A stretch of 64,000 nucleotides of DNA from Lichenostomus cassidix. Its lineage: Eukaryota; Chordata; Aves; Passeriformes; Meliphagidae. Shown piece by piece: positions 10,693-23,960 of the stretch; the first letter of the stretch is position 1; every line of letters starts with the position of its first letter. The translations under genes and the position numbers were made by a program. Under the pieces are notes generated by a model that had not been told where the DNA came from, made no database searches, and worked only from the letters and a program-made list of their open reading frames with translations. The stretch spans positions 34,025,797 to 34,089,796 of the forward strand of contig CM039184.1 of the NCBI GenBank assembly GCA_008360975.2, given 5' to 3'.

Positions 10693-13600
10693 GTCAGAAG
10701 GGATCATGTTTTTCCATTTGTTATGCCCACATTAGCCTGTCTTTCCCATGCAATATAGATCTCAAGCACAGACCTAAAACATTAATGTTATTTCTGTGTA
10801 AAATGACCCCTGGAGATATGGTGGCAATCCCCTTTCAAAGGCCATGCAAAATTCCCACTGACATCCCTTTAGTAAGAGTTTACTGATGATGGCAAGGCTG
10901 ATCTTGGTGGTTTTGCATTAGCAAGTACAGCACATCATGAAGGGTGGCCCATGGCCAACTTTCTTCAGTCTCTGGTGGAAATGAGCAAAGATGTTCCCCA
11001 ATGACTTCATTCCTTTTTCATTAAAAAGTTGATGATTTTTTTTGTGGTTCTGTTTTCAGTTTTTTTCAGGGAGTTAAGGGGGGATTGTGGTTTGGTTTTG
11101 CTTTGGTGTCTTAGTTTTTTGTTGGTTTTTTTTTCAGTTAGTGCCAGCTTTAAATTACCTAGCTCGGTTACTGTTAGCAATTATTCTGGCAGCAAGGAGC
11201 TCAGCATGGTTGGTACTGATCCAGTTGGTTTGCTGGCAAACTGAGTTTTGTGCTGTCCTTACGGCACTTTCTGGGTTGCGAACTAGTTTTAACTACATCA
11301 ATGACAAATGTACTTCTAAGGCTTTTGCATCTTGCCAGAAGGATCTCTGCTGTTCTGGTATTTTTGGGGAGTCAGGAGAAATGAGTTGTAAAACAAAAGT
11401 CAAAATGTACTGAAAGCACATCTTTAGTCTGTGTTCTAGGCATTCAGCTTTCTTGAGTGCAGTATCATTTGTGTGTTCTATTGTAAACTGGTTCTCTGAT
11501 AACGTGAACCTGAGGTTGTAACTTTGTACATATTGCTGCTTTTGCAATAACGTGAGTCACAGGGAGGAAACATGCAATAGAAAAAGTGTCTATGGCATTA
11601 AAGAATAAACGTGTTACAACTACTCAGTGTTTGGGTGAGCTTTTTGTTACAAGACATTCCCACCGGGTTACTCACAGGAAAACACTGGGTTTTATGGGTG
11701 CTTATGCTCCCCATAGCCTAGCTGCAGCACTCATTGCTGTACCTTGTAGAAATGCCAATTAGGTGTTGGTTATGTAGCTGGTCAAGAACTTGATTTAAAT
11801 GTTTGTTACGCTGACGGGAGCATAGTGCTTGTATCTCATTAACCAGCAAGCTTGAAATTGCCTGTACTAAAAATAAGGTAAAAAGAAAAACAGAGGAGAA
11901 TGCTTGTTTAAACAAATCAAGCTAGATTGACAGCTGTGAAGATTTTAGAAAAGAAGAAATGTTAGAATCCATTCTGAGTAAATTTATTCTGAAATCAAAT
12001 TATCTTTTTCCTTCATTGCATGCAGCTGATAAGATATAGACCTAATCTGTGAGGCTGCAGAGTTGTTTTTAATGCTTCTTCGTCTTTCTAGAATTAGTGC
12101 TGTCTCCACAGGGGTGATTCTGGTGGGGAGAGACCATACCAGATTATGAGTTCAGTCCTGCTCTAGGTGCCTCTCAGCGCCATTAAAATTTGGTCTCTCA
12201 AAGGTTGTAAGTGATTCAGGATGTAGTTTTAGAATTATTGACTGCCCTAGACATTTGGAATGCTTACATGCTGTTTTAATAGTTTGCTATATTGTTAGCA
12301 AATTGTAAGCTATTAAAAAGCTATTAGTATTTTCCCCACTTGCAAAGGCTATGTTCCATTCACAGAGTAAAGCTCTTTCATATGAACAGTAAACCAGTAA
12401 TCATATAAATATTTAAGTAAAATTATCATGACTCTAGACTGAGACCAGGCAGAAGTGTAATAAACCACTTCCAGTGATAGTGAGCTGGAATGACTAAAGT
12501 CCAGTTTCACCTTTGAGGAACACTGTGACAAGTGTTTGGAGCTTTGAACACCCAAATGTATTCAAACACACAGATGAGATGAGTTGAAGAGCCCAAGCAA
12601 TTATTTTTAAATAAGCAAAACAATCATGGCACATATTCAACATTCATCAAAGTTTATTTAGTGTTCATAACCACACTTCATTATCAAAGTATCTGAAAGC
12701 AGATGAATGTCTGGGGACTGAATACTTAGTACATATATTATTTGAACAACAAAAAACCTCCAGTTTTAGAAAGGAGGAGGAATTGCTGAGAAGAGTCAGA
12801 GGCACTTATGCATGTGGACTGCAGAGAGGGAAGGAGGTTGTGAGTGTTGGGAGATGTCTGTATCAGTCACATCAGGTCTAGAGTTCCTAGATTCTGTCTT
12901 TTGTTATATTTTGTATTTCTAGAAACACACTACAGCTTCACTCTCTAAAATCCTGTGAGAAGACAAAGCTAATCAGTAAGTTTCATGTACAGAGAAGAAC
13001 TCACAGCATTCTGCTGTTTTATCTAGAGGGGTCCTTCAGTCAAATTAACCCTCCAAGGGTGAACATCCTTGGCCAAAGCCTTGGGGTCCTTCAAAAACTA
13101 ATAGGGTGGAACCTCAGACCTATTCACATTTTCACACAAAATGAATCTTTAGAAAGTATTAAGCATTCCCTTCAGTCTTTCTAGACCAGAAATTTTCACA
13201 TCCACTCAGAGCTCTATAACAGGTGATGTCAAGGATATTATTTCTCCTTTGGGTAGCTGTGTGACAACATACTGAAAACTCAGAAATTTCTGCAGGTCTT
13301 AACAAACACTTTATCCAAAATGTCTTATTCTAAGAAAACTTATTAGAAGTGCATTTACAGAGGAATAACTCTTAAAAGCTGCTTGCGCTTTTGTTGTCAT
13401 GAAACCTAAAGTGTGAAAAATGTATAGCAATAATGTGTCCGTAGCGTTTTGTATGTGTGTTTTGAGCCCTGCAGTTTCTCCTACTGTCCAAATCAGCAAA
13501 TCTGTTGAAAAGTACCATAATCCCTTCACCTACATCTCCTCTGCAGAGAGTTGGTTTGGATTTTGTCCCAGAACAGTATGTAGCTGTGTTACACTCTCAG

Positions 13601-13796
13601 ACTTAGGAGCAGGGACTGGTAAGATGCTCCAGGATAAATATGTGACATCTTTCCATGTCACATGAATTCATGATTCATGAATTTCCATGAAATTCATGTG
13701 TTTTTAGAACAAAATGTACAAGAAGAATTTGCTAGCTTGTTTAAATTCTAAACTAAGCTATTTTAGAATTTTGAGTGCTGCAACAGTTTGTTTGCC

Positions 13797-13813
13797 AAAA
13801 AAAAAAAAAAAAA
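13797..13813. repeat. Poly-A run
   Basis: An uninterrupted run of 17 A residues. No retroposon body was recognised beside it. Confidence 0.9.
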
Positions 13814-14731
13814 GTTGTCGTGTTAGTTCTTAAAAGCATGCTCAGCTAGTTTTTTTTCAGAGAGATTTATTTCCTTAAAATAGCATTCTCCTACTAAAAG
13901 TGCCTGCTGGGCAGAGCTATGTGACAGAAAAGTCAGATTATCAGCATGTTTACTTTTCAGACATCTCTGCCACACTTGAACAGTTCTGTTGTGGTGTCAT
14001 ACATAAGTGATGAGATAGGTTGTGTAAGAGTTTGTGTACTAGGATACAAAAAATTAAAATGTGCTACAGCACCTAAAATGCACTAACATTTTAATTCCAA
14101 ACTAGTCAAAGCAGTATCCTTATACCAAGGGAAAGCATTTTCTTTGACTGTAGTATCAATTTTTGGAATGTATCTGCAGCTCCAAGGAAAGTTGCAGCCC
14201 CATTAACACAAATTAGGCCTCTTGGTTATCTGAAAGGTACAGAAGCTCCTTTCCGGCTTTGGTTCTCTGCATTTTCTTGTACACTTGTGAAAGGATGTAG
14301 GCAGAAGTTTGGATGTGATCAGTATACCATCCATGTACCATGCTTTTGTCCCTGGTATCTTGGAAGCAAAAGCCAAGGATTTATAATGTAGCTTGACTCT
14401 GAAAGAAAGTTTTTAATTACACTGGGATAAAAGAAAGGGAGTAAAGGGACAAGTTCCCCAGAGATTTTTTGCAGAGTCACTATCATTCTGCTACCACAGT
14501 TTTTATAGACAGAAGAATGTAGGAAAAAGGACCCCAAAACCATCTTTGTTCAAAATAAGATCAAGGAAGTGAGATAAACGTAAGGAGTATTCATGGCACT
14601 ACTTTGCATTTCTTCTATAAAGCTTGAGACTTGGCTTCTAAGTCAATAAGGACATTGAGACACAAAATTAATTCTCTGAGGCTGCTAGTGCTACAAGGCT
14701 ATATAATCACTCTGGGATTGCCAAAGATTTC

Positions 14732-14746
14732 TTTTTTTTTTTTTTT
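14732..14746. repeat. Poly-T run
   Basis: An uninterrupted run of 15 T residues. No clear retroposon body was seen next to it. Confidence 0.85.
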
Positions 14747-17700
14747 GAAGATTTGTGTCACTTTCACTCCCACACATCTGGCAAGAGAACTCTGCACTGG
14801 CTTAGCTGAAAAATCTTATCTCATAGATCACTACTAGCAATAAATTCCAGCCTTTGTGCTTACTTATATTGTCCCACAGCCTGGAGTCACTGATTTTGTG
14901 GAACTAGGAATGTGGGCTGTAAAATATTTACTCACTGGCATGCCCCACCGCCAAAAAAAAACCCAACCCCAAAAAAAACACGCCATGCCCCAAAACCAAG
15001 CCTTAAACTCTTTCATTGTGAAGTCAGCTTTGAAAATATAAATCACATGAAATTGGCTCTTGGGGCCAAAGAAAACAGGCAGCTGGATTCCATCCCCCGG
15101 CTAAGAATCAGCCCTTAAATACCTCTTAAATAGACACTTTGTATGAGCTATAGTCAAACTCATTTTCAAGTAATGTTTTCCCGCATGTCTCAGAAAATGC
15201 GAACAGCAACTCTGTGTGTGGATGGACTGGGGCACTGACAATGGGTAAATGTGCCAAAAACCTGCAAACTGCTAATGCAGTTCTACCACAGTTCTTCTCT
15301 AAGGTCACACCTATGCTAAAAAACTGATGTATTTTTAATCCATGTCATAGTCCTTATGTATAACTAAGGCAGCTGTGCTCTAAAGAACTGTCAGCAAATG
15401 GCCTATGCTAGGTCCTTTCCTGCATGCTAGTTCACACTGGTGAGCATTTTCTTCTGCTATTGTCTTCTGGAAGCATTCTTATTTATGGGATTTATTCTCC
15501 TGATCCTTTTCTATATGCCTGACATGGGGAACATGAAGTCAGGGTTACCTCATACATGGAAGACTTTGCAACTTGTGGCAAAAAAGAGTGGAAAGACAAG
15601 AGAAGGTAATACAAATGAGACAAGGACTGGCATTTATCTCTGCAGGATAAATTAAATAATATGCTGGGGAGGAAGCAAAGGAAGAATTCCTAGTACTAAA
15701 CCACAGATTTCCAGTTTAGTTACCTGTCTCCTGGAATATTATTAACAAGCAGGATCAGAGTTAGTAATGACCAGCAAGTGTTGCTGGGTAGCAAATGTAT
15801 TCTCTAGGTGTGGGGGGAAATGGCATGGAGACACTTGAGGTGCAATGTATTCTCATATTTCTCCATTCCTCATGATCAGATTTCAGAAGAAATAGTGGCA
15901 ACTGGCATATAATAAAGCCAGCATATTTTCCAGGAGTAGCAACAATCATTCTTGAGTAGCTTATCCCAGCAAAAACACGGCAGAATAACCAATCAGGTTA
16001 TAATGAACATGAAATGCATTCTCTTTGTTTTCACAGGACAAATAATTGTTTTGACTCTAGGCAGTGTTGCATAATATGAAATGTAGTAGTTTTATCTGAG
16101 ATACCAGCACAATCCAGGCACAAGCTGTAAGTTAATTTTTAGAATTTTTATTTTCAGTTTCTCAAGTGACTATTAGTGAGTGCATGGAAGTGTTTTTCAA
16201 TCAGTCCTGGTACACATTCACATACCCAGCCATCAAGATTGAGGTTAGTGTGTTATAGCTGCTGTGGGAGCTTTAGCTCACTTGCATTGACTTTAGGAGG
16301 ATTAAGTCAGAAACAATACAATTTTAATGCCATTTTTTTGTATTTACTTGGCAAATACTCTTGTCAACTTGAAGTTTCCCATGGGAGGTGTCAAGAGGTC
16401 ACTGAAATTTTCCTGGGCAAGGGGGGAGAGTGGTTGAAACCATGGCCTCCCTGCTGCTTCCTTCAGTGTTTTTCTTCATGTCATTAGTGCTGTACACGGC
16501 ACTTTCTCCCCAGCTTCCTTTTGAAAAGGGAGTGAGCAAATGTAAAAATGGTAGTGAGAAATGGAGGCAAGAAACATAGAAAGCCTTCCCTGCTGTTTTA
16601 TTTGGCTACTTCTAGGCCGCAGTAACAGTAAACTTAGCCACAGAAAATGAGTATAGTATATATTGTCTAGTATGCACAAAAATTCCCAGATGCTTTCATT
16701 GCATTTTTCTCCCCAGTTCATTCTATTATGCTACACAGTCTTCTGGCCAACAATCACAAAGCCTTCTAACCTCTCTGTTATCCTGTGGCAAGAAAATACA
16801 GTTCCCTAAGGCTGCAAAAGCATCAAGAGTTGCATTTCCAGAAATAAGGTACATGCAATTTCCATGACCATCAGTGTAGCTGTGAGCAGCATGATCTTTA
16901 GACACCACTAGGACAGAAATGCAGAACGGGCAGATAGAGGATGCCCCCCATCTTACAGGCTTGCTAGTCTTCTGAATTTCAGCTGAAAATACCTGAGTTT
17001 AGGTATCATAGATAGCTTTGTTAAAGCTAATGCCTGTAGGAAGTGATCTGACCTGTGTTGTACTATGGATTAGTGTGATCCCTGTAACAAGCCCCCATGG
17101 TTTATTGTGTGATAAGCCAGGCAATTGCACAATTAGTAAATTATTTCAATTATACATTTCTCACATTTTTAATTGCTATAAGGCAGAATAAAACATCTGT
17201 GGGGAGTTTTGCCAGCAAGTGAAAACAAAAATAGTGCTAAGTAAATACATTACAACTTGATTAATGCAAGATAAACATTATAGGCTACACAGCTCTTGCT
17301 CCTCAGCAGGCCTATTTCACATTGTATGTTCATACATAAATTTCTCTTACTAACACTGCACAAGCAGTCTGGCACCATCCTTGACAGATGAGCTTTAGAA
17401 ACTGTTACAAAGTGGTTTAAGTTATAGCTCCATCTGTTATATCCCATCCTTCTGATGGAGACTGTGTTCATTGTGTCAGAATAAGCAGAATGGAAGACGT
17501 GTTCATATCCTCACCAAGTGCAGCTCAGAGTCTGGTGCCTTGGCTCACACCCATCTTCTCAGCAGTTTAATCAATGACTCTCTGCTTCGTGCCCAAGCAC
17601 GAGGGTGGGCGAACATTTCCTTCTGCTGGTCCTGAAAATCATCAGCAGACGGAAGGAACAGACCATGGTGAACAGGAGAAGCTTAATAAATCACAACGGG

Positions 17701-18537
17701 ATCTGACTCAAGCTTGCTTCAGTTTTACTGGGAGGAAGGAGGCCTTATGACTGTGCTCATCCATACTCAACTCTTGTATGTATGGTCACATACTGGGGGT
17801 TGTGGTGGAAAGTCTGCCCATTATGGGTCTGAGCAAAGTAGTTACTACACTATCACTGCACGGTTAACAGAGGTTGTGGACCAGGACCGAACTGTGGCAA
17901 TGCTCGAGCTCATGGTCTGTGGAGTCAGAATTCACTGAAGTTTCTGGACAAACAGGATTGCTCAATGTAGAGAAAGCAATAGTGGTCATCTGAGGAAAGG
18001 TGACAAAGCAGTGAATTGAGTGAATATAATAAGTTAAGTTATTCTGGGCACTGTGATCATTAACTGATGTACTAAAGTCCACAGTGGAACCAGATATAGA
18101 GTTCAGTGCAATCAGGCTTTTCTACAGCTGGGAAAAAAATGCTATATTACTAAGCTAAAAATCATATCAGGGATGTTTTAGTGCAGTTGAAATAATTCTC
18201 GTATATGTTTGCTAACAATAAATACAGATCTATTAAATAAGGCTTTAAAACTGTTGAGTATTAAAAAAATATACTCATATTAATCAGAATTAAAAGACAT
18301 AAAAGTATGTCCAATGTTATGTCCAAATATACTCTATTGAAAAGCTCAACTGTCATAGATTTCATCTTTTAGGTTCTTCTTATAATGTTTGAAGAGAAGG
18401 ATTAAAATACTCCAAACTGCTCTGTAAGTTATCGAAATTAACATCAGTGGGAAAGGATCCATTAAATGTATTATAATAATGGCAAATTAGATGCATTTTA
18501 TTTCTATCTTTCAGACATCTTTATCAAGAATTGTTAG

Positions 18538-18662
18538 AGATTCCCAGAATCAATGAGGTTGGAAAAGACCTCTTGAGATCATCGAGTCCAACCTTTGACT
18601 GAATATCACCATGTCAACTAGACCGTGGCACTAAAGTGCCATGTCCAGTCTTTTCTTAAACA
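18538..18662 (-). mobile_element. CR1 LINE fragment, 3' end, minus orientation
   Basis: The plus strand reads GAGGTTGGAAAAGACCTCTT, GAGATCATCGAGTCCAACCT, then a GTCAACTAGACCGTGGCACT type segment. This is the reverse complement of a familiar avian CR1 3' end. Only about 125 bp remain. It belongs to a different CR1 subfamily from the plus-strand copies at 7.9 and 20.3 kb. Confidence 0.93.
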
Positions 18663-20254
18663 CTCCCATACAAAGGAAGAAACAGAGTTTAGAGGAAATA
18701 CAACAGCTACAGCAGTTTATAAAAAACAGTTTTAAGGAGTGCTCATGTTGGTAGAGCTCCACAATAGACAGTTTTAGCTCATCATTAATGGCACCTCAGG
18801 TTTTCTGTCCCTTCTGTATCCCCATAAAATCAATCACTTCAGGAAAAGGCTACATACCTTAGTTTTGCAAAACTTCTCTGGCAGCATTCAGAATAGTCCT
18901 AGCAGCAATAAAACAAACAACAATGGGAACATTTGACTGCTGATGGGGAAACCAATAGGAGGAAAGTATGGCATCCCTGAAGTATTGCTTGAGATTTAAA
19001 AAAATTTAAGAGAGAACCACAGTCTTTTAGCCTAAAATTTGAATTTAGGGAAGTTTTATTCTGTATCAAGGATGCAGCCAAAATGCATACTTCACCCCTT
19101 CCCCTAGAGGAGAGATTACTATCAGGACTGTGTGCAGGATACAGCAAAAACTAGGGTATGTCAAAGACCTGATTGGTTCTCTTATCCTCAGAGCATGTCA
19201 GCATAAGCTCAAGCCACAGTCCTATTTAAATCTGAACTGAATTTTTTCCTGGCTGAACACAGTCCCTAAGGGAACATCCATCAGCCAAGCAGAAGTGAAT
19301 CATGCAACGCCCTAGCCTCACACTTGATACAGTCAACCTCAGGGACAACTTGCGAAAGGGCCGTCACAGCCATCCTGAAACTAAGCAAATGCTACCTCGC
19401 TGGAGTTTTCCCATTGTGCAACCCACCCATGGCTTTGGCTTGTGTTGTGCAGCCAAACCTGTGAAAAAAGTCTCCAAGTCTTTGGATCTGCAATTTCCCT
19501 AAACTGTGTCATTAAAAAGATAATGAATAGAATTGGCTAAATCCCATCTTGGTTTAAAAACGTCTTGGAAATAAAATCTGGAAGAGTGCACCAGATCAGA
19601 GATGCTTAAGGCAAGCTCAATTAAGGCTTTAGTTGATGAAGAAGTGTTTTTAAGACTCTTGCACAAGCCAACCACTCTAAGTGCTACAATTTGAATTGAT
19701 CAACTCATCAGCTCAGCTGGAAAACATATCAACTTGGAAATGCATCTGAAGCACAAATTGCATTAACTCACAAATTTAATTTAAAGGAAGCTCTTTATGG
19801 GTTTTAAAACTACTACTTAAACTCTACAAATTGCTCCATTTAAACTGCTATGATAAAAATGGCAAAAAAAATGGTTTAGGAATGACAACCACTGATTTCT
19901 ATTTTATGCTAAATTTGAGTCCACATGGTTCATGAATAAACAAATGGTAAAATAAGATTTGAGAAAGCACACAGTTATTTGAGATGAAAAAACATTTAAA
20001 AGGATTTAAAAGTTAAATTTCTATATTTGTCTTTGGTTTATCACAGGTTATAAAATTCTGTAGACTGTAGCTACATTTGAGCTTTGATATGGTGTTTTTA
20101 GTGGAGACGGAATTCAAATCAGTAATTTAGTCAGGGGCATGCTTCTACCCCAGCCTCTGGCAGAGGGGAAGATTACGCAGAGCCCAACCCTATATTTCAA
20201 CTGTACTAAAGGTGTTGTCTTTTGTTTTATTTAAATTTGCATCTAGTCATTTGG

Positions 20255-20734
20255 GGAAACTGGACATACCATGCCATAAAGCTACTAGAGAGTATCCAAA
20301 GGAGGGCTACAAAGATGGAGAAAAGCCTTGAGGGGAAGTCAAATGAGGAGCAGCTGAGCTCCGTCTGTTCAGCCTGGAGGAGACTGAGAAGAGACCTCAT
20401 TGCAGTTACAGCTTCCTTGTGAGGGAAAGAGGAGGGGCAGACACTGATCTCTTCTCTATGGTGACCAGTGATAGGACACAAGGGAATGGCCTGAAATTGT
20501 GTTAGGGAGGTTTAGGTTGGATATTAGAAAAAGGTTCTTCCCAGAGAGGGTGGTTGAGCACCACAGCAGGCTCCCCAGGCAAGTAGTTACAGAGTGACTG
20601 CCAGAGTCCAAGGAGTGTCCAAGGAGGACAATGCTCTCAGGCACATGGTGTGGCTGTTCAGGGGCAGGGCAGGAAATGGAGTCTATGATCCTTGTGGGTC
20701 CCTTCAAACTCAGGGTATTCTATGATTCTATGAT
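20255..20734 (+). mobile_element. CR1 LINE fragment with intact 3' terminus, plus orientation
   Basis: About 480 bp of CR1. Recognisable parts include AGAGTATCCAAAGGAGGGCT, GAGCAGCTGAGCTCCGTCTG, TTCAGCCTGGAGGAGACTGA, GGTTTAGGTTGGATATTAGA and GTGGGTCCCTTCAAACTCAG. It ends with two copies of the terminal octamer ATTCTATG at 20717-20732, which marks the true 3' end. The 5' limit is approximate, because the element is truncated in its 3' coding or UTR region. An internal open frame of 66 codons is not a functional protein. Confidence 0.95.
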
Positions 20735-20957
20735 CCTCCTATCCTGCAGGAAAAGGAATGTAAAGATTTAATTACTGATATAAGCTAAGAAACTCTGCTC
20801 TATCCAAAGGCTTGTTACCCAGTTGAGTAAGTCCTATGTGTTCCTCTTATTTCTTATTTGCAAATAACATTTTGTAAACAAAGAATTGTATTTATGGGTG
20901 TTTTCAGAAGATGGCCTTGTGCAAGGAAATACCTATAAATTGCAGGCCTTTCGAATT

Positions 20958-21150
20958 CCTATTCCGGCTCAGCCCGGCCGTTTCTCCCCTGCAGGACGCC
21001 CAGCCCCAGGCTGCCGCCCCTTTCCAGCCGCGGGGGATCCTGCTCGGGGCTCGGACGCGGCGCTCGCCTGCTCGCTGCCCCCTGGCGGCTGCAGTGACAG
21101 CACACGGGGCAGCACAGCCCCAGCACAGGATTCCAGCGCCTTTGGGCAAA
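20958..21150. promoter_or_regulatory. Isolated GC/CpG-rich patch in AT-rich intergenic DNA
   Basis: Roughly 190 bp of clearly CpG-rich sequence, including GGCTCGGACGCGGCGCTCGC, stands alone in AT-rich DNA about 14 kb from the SH3RF1 island. It contains a CTCF-like core. It could be an orphan CpG island, an insulator or an enhancer. No transcript or start site can be inferred. Confidence 0.55.
21075..21089 (-). promoter_or_regulatory. CTCF-like binding core
   Basis: CTGCCCCCTGGCGGC closely matches the reverse complement of the vertebrate CTCF core (CCACCAGGGGGC type), with the invariant CCCCCTGG block intact. The motif is oriented on the minus strand. Occupancy cannot be judged from sequence. 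Confidence 0.5.
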
Positions 21151-22861
21151 GCTTGAAAGCTTTAGAACAACCAGAGTGGAGAGCGCGTGTTTGAGTAAAC
21201 ATACAGCATTTATGCTCAAATGAGAGCAAGAGGGACAGAGAAGCAGTAAAAGCTGATGTAAGGACTATTAATAAATAATGCAGATTTCTCAAGAGCACTA
21301 AGCCTTGTTGGGAGTGTGGGACACTGGAACTCAATTTCAATTAGTCATTCACTTACCAGACCACAGAAAAATCTAAACTCTGTTTTCATGTTGCCCGATC
21401 AGATAACACATTTTTCTGAAGTTCCTTGTGGTGGTAACTTCAAATTATGCACTCATCAGAGTTCAGCAAATTGAAGACCAAAAGCCTCTTCCGGCTCTGT
21501 TCTTCAAAAAAGATTTTAGGCATCAGTGCTCTGGGTAGAGTACTGTACCTGTTCAGCTCAAACCAGCTCACTGCTGGGGCTCTTACTCCTTTCTGCTGAA
21601 GGTTTTTTGGTTGGTTGGTTGCTTGCTTTTTTTAAAGACTCCTCAACTGAACATACAGTTGGCTTCAAGGGTCAAGAAGCATCAGTGTTACAATAGTTCA
21701 GCGTATGTTTTGTGCCAGAAATACCATTCCACTTCTCAATTTGCTACTAGCACTGCAACAGAAAATTCTTCCAGGAGAATGTAATATGCAGACAATGCTC
21801 AACTAATTTCAACAAATTGCATACAGACCAATTAATTGTCTTGAAGCCACACTGTCCTTAATGCCATTATAGGATACATTAAATATGGATTTAACATTTC
21901 AGATGAAAGTATTTCTTTAGCAGACAACCTTATTTACTGCGTCAATTTTAAGTTGGCTTTTGAGGGATTTCAAAGATATTCAGTCTGGGTGGCAGGTTTG
22001 AAGATTATTCTTGAAAAGCTGCCCACAATCTACATGTATTTTTCAAATCATTAATTGGTAGAAAACTCTGTTTGTAAATCCTGAAGTCTGCAGATTATGT
22101 ACATTTTTCTTACCTGAAGCAAGCCAGTACGCTGCACAAGAAATGAAGAATACCAATAATGATATGATTTTGGCCCAATCCTTAACTTCAGTAAGATTGT
22201 ATCACCTTAAGAGGATTCAAAACCATGGAGCATAGAATATATCAGCTGGAATATTTTCTTGTTTCCATACAGTTATTCTGTATTATTTAAATCTAAAGGT
22301 TTTGAGTTTTCCCTTCCTCCAAAAGGTGGGCAAGGTATGATTTGAAATATCAGCGCTGAAAAAGGAAAGTAATTCAGATTCATTCTTTAATAAAGCCTTT
22401 AAGGGTGTATTTGCTAAAGGTCATGGATGATGTAGCTCATGAGGATCTCATATGATTATGGGATTATGCAGCAGTGAAAGGTGGAAAGGAAGAGAAGTCT
22501 GGTGAAAAGTTTACTGGGGGAAGTCAAGAAAAAAGAAATAAAGAAGGAAAGGGAATGAGAAGCTGCATAGCATAGAACCAGCACTGTTTCCAACAATGAT
22601 CATACTTTCTCATCAGATGAAGTAAGAGGTGTTTATCAAAGAAATAAGGATATAAAAAAATAATCTGTATAAGGAAATGAATTATTACTAATTTTATTCT
22701 CACTGCAGATTCCCTGGATACTGCCGAACCAGAGTAAGTTTGGTCTACCTTTAAGAATTGTATCTCTAAAGAAAAATTAACGCTTTTCAGTGGGCAAAAT
22801 TTTAATAATGACACCATAAAACAATTATACAAAAATCATGTACATATTTTGACAGTTTAAA

Positions 22862-22885
22862 TAATAGATAGATATATATATATAC
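22862..22885. repeat. (TA)n / TAGA microsatellite
   Basis: TAGATAGA passes into a short TATATA run. Confidence 0.8.
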
Positions 22886-23867
22886 TTGTTTTTACTTTGT
22901 GGAAAAGTAACTTTTGACAGTTTTAGATTGTGACTGGTTGTAGCTGAAAAAAAAATAAAAACCTGTTTTTCCCCAATAGGGCACTTGGAAGTTTGACAGT
23001 TCATCAAATGCATAACAAGAGACTTATTGTAATGGGTAAACCAGTAAAGCTGATCCAAAGACAATGACTGGAGAACAACAAAACCTCTAATGTCTGCCCT
23101 GTGCAGTACTGCTTTGACATAAGGAACGAGGAAATGTGTGTCAGAAGAAACCTGGTTTTGCTTGTAGGGTGGTGGAAACCCAGCTATACAATACAGGAGC
23201 CAAAAGATGTGAAGTATTACACAGCACTTGTAGCTGCAATGTTTCATTTTCCCCTGTGGCAGCTGGAGCAATAAGTCAGACTTCAAAACCCCCACTCCTT
23301 TCAGTTCAACAGTGCAGTTCATCATTATTGACCAGATTACAAAATTCAAGAGAGGTAAATAACTGGAATTTTTGGGAAGGGGATAGGGAAGGGGAAGAAG
23401 AAGGAGAAAAATATTGGAAAAAAGAGTATTCTAGCTCCAAATGGATTTTACAATCTCAAAACCTACCCAGACATTTCAATGGTGACTTATGTAGCAGTTT
23501 GCTCTGATTCAGAAACACCATCAAGATATTTCAGATGTGACAGAAGCCTTCAGCTTCAAAATACAATAAAAGTGAAATACTTGAACTGGACCACTAGATT
23601 AAGATACTATTAAAATACAACCACAAGGGTCAATAAAAACAAAATAACTTCTTTGTGTAGGTGTAAAGAAAAGCTATTTGAAGTATGTAAGTGAACAGCT
23701 AGAAGTATTTCCACAACACGGTAATGCTTCAAACTGCTCAACCATACCAGCTAACTGTTCATATGGCAAAACTTCTGTTTTAATAATAGGTCTTAGTTTT
23801 TTATCAGAATATATGCAGGTATTTCTTTCTCTATCTCTTTTGAAATTTGAGAGGTTACAGGTTTGGG

Positions 23868-23960
23868 GAGTTTTTTGTTTGTTTTGTTGAGGTTTTTGGG
23901 TTTTGTTGATTTTTTTGTTTTTGTTGTTGGTTTTTTGGTGTGGGGTTTTTTAAATTTTGG
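23868..23960. repeat. GTTT-rich low-complexity tract
   Basis: About 90 bases of irregular T runs separated by G or GG. It yields long spurious open frames on both strands. Confidence 0.8.

Larger units (their letters stand above)
7400..18537. other. Intergenic DNA, left part
   Basis: No coding gene was recognised between the SH3RF1 CpG island and the minus-strand CR1 at 18.5 kb. The stretch is AT-rich. It holds one CR1 fragment (7870-8117), a long pyrimidine tract, microsatellites and homopolymers, all listed separately. Open frames up to 153 codons occur but show no recognisable domain, splice pattern or codon bias. Confidence 0.7.

Noticed and set aside
17617..17658. Hairpin TTCCTTCTGCTG / CAGCAGACGGAAGGAA as a possible small RNA precursor
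   Set aside because: Pairing needs a 4-base bulge splitting it into two 6-bp stems, too weak for a microRNA-type precursor.
20222..20707. Open frames inside the 20.3-kb CR1 copy
   Set aside because: They fall in the 3' part of a truncated retroposon, and the frames do not correspond to CR1 reverse transcriptase.
22825..23349. 174-codon minus-strand open frame in the intergenic region
   Set aside because: No recognisable domain, low-complexity composition and no supporting splice or promoter signals. Judged to be chance or untranslated flank of NEK1.
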